From Pelomyxa schiedti (taxonomy: Eukaryota > Evosea > Pelobiontida > Pelomyxidae), in contig JAHLWZ010000044.1 of assembly GCA_020536535.1 (NCBI GenBank), positions 6,177 to 27,204 of the forward strand: a DNA stretch of 21,028 bases, in the 5' to 3' direction. Below, piece after piece: positions 8,723 to 16,287 of this stretch. The translations under genes were made by a program, and so were the position numbers. The notes under the pieces were generated by a model, which saw nothing but the letters and a program-made list of their open reading frames with translations, did not search any database and was not told the DNA's origin. The stretch's first letter is position 1. Each line of letters opens with the position of its first letter.

Positions 8723-9324
8723 TTAGAAGTGTATTGGGTCGATCCACCTGTTGACAGAGCAGGAGAAGGTGTGCAGTGACATGGACTGATTGCTGTGCTT
8801 GACTATGACCTTGAGCCCGGTTAGCGAGGATCCCTGGACTACGGCGCATGCGGAGCACGATGCTGCGTCAGTGACGCTGGGGAAGTTGGCACCAGGGGAC
8901 CATACATTCCCACCGTAATCGTCCCAGCAGTATTCCTGGATGCGGCCGTTGTTGCACACGTACACGCGGATGTGGTTGAGGGAGTCCCAGCAGCAAGCGC
9001 TGACGGCCTGGCCGGTAGCCTGTGTGTACGAGTGTGAAGCGGTTGGGTTGGGTTGGGTTGGGTTGGGTTGGTTGGTTGGTTGGTTGGTTGGTTGGTTGGT
9101 TGGTTGGTTGGTTGGTTGGTTGGTTGGTTGGTTGGTTGGTTGGTTGGTTACTTAGTTAGTTGTGGGCATCGAGACAGTAGTATATAACTTGATGGAGGGA
9201 ATTGTACTTGGAAGCCTCCTTGGAACCAATCAGAGCCGTCGTTACAATTCTCCCTGACGGTATTCCCCACAACATAATACATGCGAAGAGTTGTGGGGTT
9301 CAGGGATATTATTGACACCGACAT
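8723..9324 (-). CDS. Three-blade RSL/AAL-type lectin (copy 2)
   Basis: Predicted 137 residues from exons 9324-9208 and 9019-8723 around a 188-nt intron. It is a clear tandem paralogue of the lectin at 7306: the intron sits at the identical position (GGFQ|ATGQ) and most residues match. Blade 1 keeps LRMYY, RENCNDG and W. Blade 2 keeps [18 protein letters not shown] but has a three-residue insertion before the Trp. Blade 3 ([10 protein letters not shown]) lacks the Arg and Glu that bind sugar in this family. No Cys/His module is fused upstream. The chosen ATG matches the conserved MSVS start of the domain; an in-frame ATG at 9402 would add 26 Lys/Phe-rich residues. A likely role is carbohydrate (fucose-type) binding; three blades suggest dimerisation to complete a six-blade propeller. 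Confidence 0.78.
9041..9149. repeat. GGTTG pentamer / GTTG tetramer microsatellite inside lectin copy 2 intron
   Basis: Six GGTTG units (9041-9070) pass directly into about twenty GTTG units (9071-9149). The tract lies wholly within the intron 9020-9207 of the minus-strand lectin gene. It produces a spurious plus-strand ORF reading repeated VGWL. Confidence 0.95.
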
Positions 9325-9642
9325 GGTAGCTGCGTTGGGTTGTTGTTTCCTCGAATTTGTGAAAAAAAATTTTTTCCTCTTTCCAGGAAAATCGTCTTTC
9401 ATGGAATGATGAGCACAACAGGAATGCCAGCTGAGGGAGGCACAACATGAGGTCCCTGAGTGTCTGGGGTCTGGGATCAGTGATATCCTTGCAGCAAATA
9501 ATACTCAGTTTTCAACCCCAAAAGCTGTCACCAGAATCAGCAGTTGATTAGGTAGGTTCTTCATCAACAGCACACAGTTTAAAATAAAGACCACCGGAAC
9601 TGCGACACAGGCCAGCGTATTGTTGTATAAAAGAGGGTGAAA
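9325..9642. promoter_or_regulatory. Divergent intergenic region between lectin copy 2 and the 2TM-repeat gene
   Basis: The 318 bp must hold the 5' regions of both genes. A TATA-like tataaaag lies at 9626-9633, but only about 10 bp before the ATG at 9643, so it may not be a true TATA box. On the minus side an open stretch from 9448 begins with a hydrophobic MLCLPQLAFLLCSSF. It could be an unproven signal-peptide exon for the lectin, but I found no clean splice. Confidence 0.4.
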
Positions 9643-11144
9643 ATGATGTCGTCAGATCCGCAAGCTTTTGGTGTAGATCAACAGCAACAACAAGTACCTG
9701 TGGTAAGCGTAGATCCGATGTTATTGCAACAGCAACAACAAGCAGCGATGTTCGTGGCGCCGCAACAGATCCCGCAATCGTATCCACAACAAGTACCCGT
9801 AGATCCCGTTATCACCGCTGCGGCCGCTAAGCCCCAGGCCGTGGGCGACAGCGTCACCTTGTTGATCGGTGGCAACCTTTCTACGGACCAAGTTGTACAA
9901 AATGTGAAGACGTCCGGAATGTTCAAGTTCCATGCTTTGGGCGCTCTTGCTCTTTCCGTTTTGTGCTTCTTGCGTAAGTGACATGTATTTCCGCTATGTG
10001 TATCTTACTTAACTTTCCTTCAGTGTGGATGTTCATAGGAATTGGAGTCGGGTGGTTCCCCTGGTTTATCTACCCGATCGCACTTTCCTTGATGACATTG
10101 TCAGCTCATTTTTACATCTTTATCCGTCCTAAGTAAGTAATTCTCACCTGGCAATCTGCAAAAGAATAAAAGATTACCTCTACAATACTAATAAAACGCA
10201 GGGAGTGGCTCCAAATGCATTTTATATGGTACGTTGTCCTTAATTGCACAATGTTCGTCTCGTGGGAAGCTTCTGAAGTTTATTCATGCTTCTTTGTATA
10301 TTCACTGTTTATACTGACAGAAATTTTGGGAGTCCACATTATTCTCTCTGGGTAAGACTTTGTAATGATATCCACTTTTAATGTCTGTAAGCTTCCGTCG
10401 CCCAGACAACATGTGGCTGCTCTACTTGCACGTTCTGACATTCGCTAATTTGAACTTGATCATATTCTTTGCATACCTGGACACCCGTAATACAACAACA
10501 CAGCCGTGGTTTGCTATACCGCTGTTTGTTTTGGCATGCTTGCTTGTAGTACATTATTGTAGTACGTTAATCCAGTTAGCAAATTCTTCATCTGATCCCC
10601 TGCAGTCCAAACTAAGAAGGGTTGGTTCACCTTACATGTGTACCTCTTCTCTGCTGGGCAGGTACTTTTTCTCTCAAAATATGTAGGTGCTGATTCTTAA
10701 CAGCTTGCATTCTTTGCCTTGTGGGTTACATTTGGAACCGATATATTCCCCTGGTTCATCGCACCTCTAGCCTTGTGGGGCCTTGCCCTTGGAGTTCACT
10801 ACTACCTACAATTTATCAAACACATGATAGGAGGCGCCCCCGCGCAGCCGGCAGGTAAATTCGAACTTCCGTTTACAGAGGCGTTAATGTAACAACCCGT
10901 AGGGGCGGAGCAACCGGCGTCCGTACCACCCCCGGATAACACTGCGCCAACATACATGGTCAACACACAAGTACCCGGAGGCACACAGCCTGTGTATGTT
11001 GTATCCGGCGTTGATGTCAATGGGCAACAAGCCGTGTACATGATGCCCAACGCTCAGCAGCAAACACTAGCACAAGCACCGCAAATTGCACCCATAACCC
11101 TTCAGCCCCAGCTGTACCCTAACATGGTCCCGCAGAACCCCTAA
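9643..11144 (+). CDS. Integral membrane protein with four tandem 2TM domains
   Basis: Predicted 401 residues from exons 9643-9973, 10024-10132, 10202-10351, 10392-10558, 10606-10661, 10704-10854 and 10903-11144; introns 40-69 nt. Residues 1-92 are Gln/Pro/Val-rich and probably cytosolic. Four helical-hairpin units follow, about 50 residues each: FHALGALALSVLCFL...FPWFIYPIALSLMTLSAHFY; MHFIWYVVLNCTMFVSWE...LGVHIIL; LLYLHVLTFANLNLIIFF...PLFVLACLLVVHY; and LHVYLFSAGQLAFFALWV...FPWFIAPLALWGLALGVHYY. The pattern helix - short loop with a W/FPWF-like motif - helix ending in A/G-x-H is that of the 2TM domain family known mainly from bacteria, giving eight helices. The tail is Pro/Gln-rich. Exon 3 encodes exactly one unit between two phase-2 introns, suggesting growth by exon duplication. 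Function is unknown. Two adjacent ATGs (9643, 9646) make the start slightly uncertain. Confidence 0.85.
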
Positions 11145-11609
11145 GTCGATCACCTAACAACACAACAAACACACCATCAATCACACAAAGCACAAAAAAA
11201 GAAAAAAAAACCGAATTTTTCCGCTTTCTTTTCGCTTGATAGCGTTTCGGGAAAAAAACAAAAAAAGAAACAACAACAAACGAGTCAAGGGACAACACCT
11301 AGCACCGACACTCGGAAAAAAAAACACCCAGAACCCATAAAACAAACGAACAACAACAAAGGAGGCGACGTTGATCTACCAATCAACCCCACCACCACAA
11401 CGACGGCATCATTGTGGGACATTTAACTACGGCGAAAACGCAAGGGCACACACGCTGTAACTTGATATCCATTGGTACCTAATATTTCGTCTCAGTGTAA
11501 TTATGGGTGAATGGGGTAAAATAAGCGTATAGTTGCTGCATGAAGGAATTTTTTGCTACTAATAAGTCGGTTTTTATTTTAACAATGGTTGTAGTATCTC
11601 TCTAGGTAA
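11145..11609. other. Intergenic region between the 2TM-repeat gene and the Arf-GEF gene
   Basis: The 465 bp is A- and AC-rich, with oligo(A) runs near 11207 and 11250-11330. It should contain the 3' end of the 2TM gene and the promoter and leader of the Arf-GEF gene. An imperfect inverted match (attttt-ccg near 11215 and cgg-gaaaaa near 11248) could form a weak hairpin. No coding region or RNA gene is seen. Confidence 0.5.
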
Positions 11610-14600
11610 ATGTCATCAACACCTACACCACCACCAAGGCCAACAGGAAGCCAACAGAAATGGTTCACAAACATGAACAAAGACCCGAAATCAAACACAA
11701 ACACAAATTCCCCCAAGCAACAACCAGCAAAAAGAGCAATGCCTGCCACCCCCACCAATAACACAAAGCCAGCATCACCTGCGAATGAAGAAGATGAGGC
11801 TCAATCACTGTTAGAATCACTCATGTCAACTGTGGACAACACTCCAGAGCTGGCCAAGTCTCCATCCCCAGGAACTACTTCTAATGCTGCTACTGCTACT
11901 GAATCTTCACAGCCTGTTGCTGCACCCGCAGCTTCGGCTTCGGCTCCTCTTAAATCCTCTCGGGAGTTGCCTGCACCTCCTGGGAGAAGTAACAGCGTCT
12001 CCACACCAGTAGCCTCTCCATGTGAACAATCTCCCCCTCCACCTCCACTTCCTGTGAGAAAAGGTAAAAAAGTGAAGCCCAGCACACCCCTACGGGCCCC
12101 TCCTCCAAAATCATCTTCTCCATCTCCCCCTCCTCCTAGGAGCATGTCCCCATCTCCACCTCCACCACCTCCACCACTGCCTCCTTCCCCTCCACCCCCG
12201 GAAGAGGTACCTCCAGACACCTCCACCAACCTTTCATCCGTTTCGAACACCTCAGAGTCTATGACCACCTCCTCGTCAACAGACTCTTTAGATTCTTTGG
12301 CATCCAGTTCTACACCACCGGTGGTTGCAACCTCGACTCCAACACCTGCAGCAACCCCTACTCCAACTCTTCCTTCAGCACATACACCACCCGTTTCCAC
12401 TCCTCAAAATATCACTTCAACAGTACCTTCTGGTTCTTCTGCAGAAGGTTATTTGCTCTCCAGAGTATCCTTTCCTTAACATACAAAAAAAAGCCAAAAA
12501 AGCAAGACAAGCAGCTTTCGAGCAGCTTCTTGAGCAAAAAGGGGGGAAAAATGACAAAAAGGAAGATAAAAAAGAGGATAAAAAGGATAAAAAGGAGGAA
12601 GATGACAAGAAGACAAGGGTATGCATACCTCTTAAGGAAAAAGTGGCTCAATTTTCCACAGCCGAGGAGAATTAGTTTCATGAAAAGAAATAAGGACTCC
12701 ACAGAAAATAACGCCAAGCCCTCTGCAGAGGAGGCTCTGAAGAATGCATCTCAAGCCTCAGCTGCAGCCCCAGGGGCAACGGAAACAGCATCCCCTTCTG
12801 GATGGCGCCGGGCAACAGTGAAGATGGAACCAGGAGGTTTCTTCTTTTTCCTTTTTTTTTTTTTATTCACTTTCATTTTAGATACCCCTGAGGCAAACTC
12901 TTCACCTCAGTACTTGCACAGAAGAACTGATTTTCGGGATACTATGAGACTAAGTATCTTTTGAATAATCTCAACTCCTCCCTCACGCAAACTAGCCGCC
13001 AGAATGCGAGCTTCCTCTCTGGAAATCGATTTTACTCCCCTAGGTTCAACAAAACCGCACTTTTCATCTGCAACATTAGCACCACAACATCTGTCACCGA
13101 CCCCACCAGCAACAAAACGATTGTATTCTCCAAATATTAGCCATTAATTAGCAACTCACTAACAAAAAGAGTGGAGCAAAATCCGAAAGTCCCTTCACCA
13201 AATCCAAGTCCCCCACTTTCAGATGAAAGTACACCTGTTCAATCAGCACCAGCCCAATCTCTTCCTGTACCACAAGCTACTCCCTTGCCGAGACCAACAA
13301 CACCAACTGATGAACCCAAGCCAGGTTTTTCCAATACCACTGTCTTTTTTCCCCTCATCTATCACAGCCACAAGCACAAGGAGGAAAAAAGTTGATTTTG
13401 AGAGTTTGGTCAATCCAATGAAACTCCAACCAGCCAAAGTTGGGAAGCCAGAGGTTTGCCTGCGCAATTTCAATAATTGCCAACCTTTATCAAGCCCGAA
13501 ATTGATTGGGAACCGGCAATGAGAGGTATCACACTTTTTAACGACCATCCTGTAAAGGTTTTTCCCTCTCCACAAACACTTCATTTAATCTGGGTTCAAG
13601 GGGATGCAAGTTCTTTATGAGGATGGTATTGTTGAAAATACTCCAGTGTACATTGCCCAGTTTCTTTTCAACTGTTCGTTATTGGCAAAGGATAAAGTTG
13701 GGGATTTCCTGTCCGAGAGGTACTTGTTTCCTTAGCAACAGGCACAAAAAATCGTAACTTACTTTCAGAGAATCGACGGACATCTTGGCTGAATACTTAG
13801 CCTTGTTGAATCTTTCGAATTACGGTTTTGAAATGGCTTTGCGGTAAATGTCTTTCACTTGCACTTTCATATGTGACTTACATGCTCCAGCTTTTTCCTG
13901 CAACAGTTCAGATTACCTGGGGAATCCCAGAAGATCGATCGTCTAATGCAGGGCTTTGCTGATGCTTATTATGAATCTTGTGACAAAACGGTCTTTCTGG
14001 AAAATCGTCAGCTTCTACCCCTTAAACTTGAGTCTTATGCTCTTTTAGCCTCCGTTTATGTTCTAGCCTTTAGTTTGATCATGCTCAACACCGATTTGCA
14101 CAAAAAATCAGTGAAGCATAAGATGACACCAGAGCAATACTTGATAAATAGTCGCAAAATTAATAAAGTAGCCGTTTTACATCCTGCACCAAACTAAGGA
14201 AGAACAGGGAAAAGACTTCCCCAGATCCTTTATGATGCACTTATACCAACAAATTAATGACTGGGAGCTCAGGATGAATGAAAATCTCAAGTACCCTAAG
14301 GTATAAACAAAATGTGACATGGAACCTAAACCTTGTCAGGCCTTGAAAGCAGGTTGGCTCTTCAAGGATACTGGCATCCATTCAGTGAGAAGATGGTTTG
14401 AAACCACTTTTTATTGTGTAATTTGCCACCAGGTACCTGCTATGCCCGGAAAATGGATTTCTACAATTCTACGAGCCAGAGGTATCCTTCTCCACTAACA
14501 ACTTTCAAATACTTATGTAAATCACAGGGAGACCCTTCAAAAACCATAAGATTAGAAGGTGCCACCCTTTACGACGAACAGAATGATCACGGCAGAATTT

Positions 14601-16189
14601 CGTTTAAAATTGAGTATTTCACTAGTAACGGACAGACAGTATGTGAGAACTCTTCATAATTGCGTCTTACCATCTGAAAAGCGTGAAATGAAAATGATGG
14701 CCGAAAACAAATGGAGTGGCCAAGAGTGGCTCGATGCATTCAAGCTTGTTCTGAACAATCAACAGCAAGCTCGGCCTAAATTCCTTCTTCATGGGACCAC
14801 AACCCAAACTACCACTGACCCAGAATCAGACTCCGAAGTGTCCGAGACTGATGACGAGTATTTCACCGGGCCCAGATCTTCCTCCACCACACCCGATAAC
14901 GAGAATTCCGAGCACAGCACACCAGAAATCACAACTTCCGAACCAGAAACACCAGACACAGAAACTGCCACGCAGGCAAAATCACCAGAACCCACAGAAG
15001 AAGGCAACGAAGGGAGTGGAACAGATTCACCACCAGCATCATCACCCGTACTTGAAAGTACCATTCAGCCTTCATCATCCACATCACCCACATCACCCAC
15101 ATCAATCCAAAGAGATGAGCAACAGCCGCCACCACTACCGCCGCGGCCAAAGAAGTCCCCGGACATAGTACCAGAACATACAGAAGAAAAACCAGAAACA
15201 GAGGATACATCAAACAGCACCACTGCATGCACCTCAACAACCACCCGGAAAAAGAAGAAGCCCACAGAACCAATTGAAATTCTGGATAGCGAAACAGGAA
15301 TTGGCGTAGGGAAGGTACATTCAACAGTTGTTTTTTTACAACTTATATTCTGTTTGTAGGTTTGCTCACTAAGAAGGGCCTGCAAACGAGGCCACCCACA
15401 CATGCGAGTGTGTGTGGCTGTATTTAATAAGTAAGTTTTCCCAACACACTACAATCACAGTAACATGGGATTCAGGGAGGGACAGATTCTATGCATGCCA
15501 TCATCTACCTATGAAAGTACCTGCCCTTTATATCTACAGCAAACTATTCAATAACGGTATATAGATGCATGGCAATTTTTGCTTCAGCAACATGTGCCAG
15601 TTGGCAAAGATATTACACAAATAGCAAATGAAATTTGTGTGTCGCTTGGTGTAGTTCCAGATGATACTACAATCAAGCTTACAAAGTTATTTACAACAAA
15701 AGCTCTATTGGCCAGACTACACAGTATGTTGGGCCACAAAAGCACACAAACACATAATTCACTACCGAACTAATTCTAATCCCTAATGTTATTGCAGGTT
15801 CCAGTATATCGGTATTTCTGGAAGTATTCGCATTGATTGTGCCGGATATTGACTGTCTTCAGCACTTACCAACACCAGTTGTTCCACCAAAGTCAAAGAG
15901 TGAAATCATCACACACACAACTCCAGCAGCTCCGAAGAACATATCCCACTTTGTGGATGTAACCGCACTTCAGGCAGGACTCCAGAAGTATGATTCCGCC
16001 TCAAGCAGTGAGGATACAAATACAGACGAGGATGATTTAGATGCAAGTAAAGAGACATCAGCACCAGACAACGTAGATGTGGAAGGAGCTCCTCCTGGGC
16101 CTTGGGATTATTGCCTAAGTGGTCAGGCGGGAATAAAGAGCTTCTTTGATGCAATAGCCGGAGCCATTTGGGTACTTATATTGTTGTAA
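11610..16189 (+). CDS. Sec7-PH Arf guanine nucleotide exchange factor
   Basis: Predicted 1246 residues, 21 exons: 11610-12447, 12494-12618, 12662-12836, 12882-12953, 12996-13122, 13170-13324, 13368-13453, 13495-13557, 13601-13719, 13769-13843, 13891-14167, 14199-14300, 14340-14395, 14433-14481, 14528-14613, 14636-15314, 15360-15430, 15476-15516, 15540-15556, 15588-15723, 15798-16189. Residues 1-530 are Pro/Ser/Thr-rich with poly-Pro and a Lys/Asp/Glu helix. Sec7 (about 535-735) has ENTPVYIAQFLF, the GDFLSER loop with the catalytic glutamate (E of FLSE), FRLPGESQKIDRLM and LIMLNTDLHKKSVKHKMT. A PH domain follows (AGWLFKDTG, VRRWYLLCPENGFLQFYEPE, WLDAFK), then an acidic Ser/Thr/Pro region and a C-terminal part with KDITQIANEICVSLG, possibly ubiquitin-fold. 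The product should activate Arf GTPases on membranes. It ends with a hydrophobic stretch (FFDAIAGAIWVLILL). The 22- and 23-nt introns and the 17-nt exon are the least certain parts. Confidence 0.88.
12851..12865 (+). repeat. Oligo(T) tract in Arf-GEF intron 3
   Basis: Pyrimidine-rich intron (12837-12881) with an uninterrupted T run just before its acceptor; it acts as an exaggerated polypyrimidine tract. Confidence 0.6.
14614..14635 (+). other. Inferred 22-nt intron inside the PH domain
   Basis: Sequence gtatttcactagtaacggacag. The frame before it (ISFKIE) and after it (QYVRTLHN) both read as PH domain but differ by one base, so something must be removed. A 34-nt alternative (14602-14635) with the same acceptor also restores frame but deletes the FKIE strand. 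Confidence 0.5.
15517..15539 (+). other. Inferred 23-nt intron beside a 17-nt exon
   Basis: Sequence gtacctgccctttatatctacag. Removing it together with the 31-nt intron 15557-15587 avoids the TAA at 15551 and joins the SSTYE reading frame to QHVPVGKDITQ through the 17-nt exon 15540-15556. No other pair of GT-AG sites that I found keeps frame here. Confidence 0.5.
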
Positions 16190-16287
16190 TAGAAACTTTT
16201 TTTGTGCCTATTAAATTTACTCCCCAATGCCTTTATTCCGTTTCATTTGAGTAGATGAGTTTCTTCTTTATGTAGAAAAGTATGTAC
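16190..16287. other. Convergent intergenic region
   Basis: Only 98 bp separates the stop codons of the plus-strand Arf-GEF and the minus-strand USP gene. It is T-rich, and the two transcripts must end within it or overlap. Confidence 0.6.

Noticed and set aside
8940-9155. Plus-strand ORF reading repeated VGWL.
   Set aside because: Produced by the GGTTG/GTTG microsatellite, which lies in the intron of the minus-strand lectin gene.
9643-11144. First impression of a secretory carrier membrane protein (SCAMP) from the Gln/Pro-rich ends and membrane helices.
   Set aside because: There are eight helices in four hairpins with 2TM-type motifs; SCAMPs have four helices and different core motifs.
11213-11256. 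Possible hairpin or terminator in the A-rich intergenic region.
   Set aside because: The stem is short and imperfect and the region is simple A/T sequence, so chance pairing is likely.
11801-12400. Minus-strand Gly/Val-rich ORF.
   Set aside because: Antisense of the Pro/Ser-rich first exon of the Arf-GEF.
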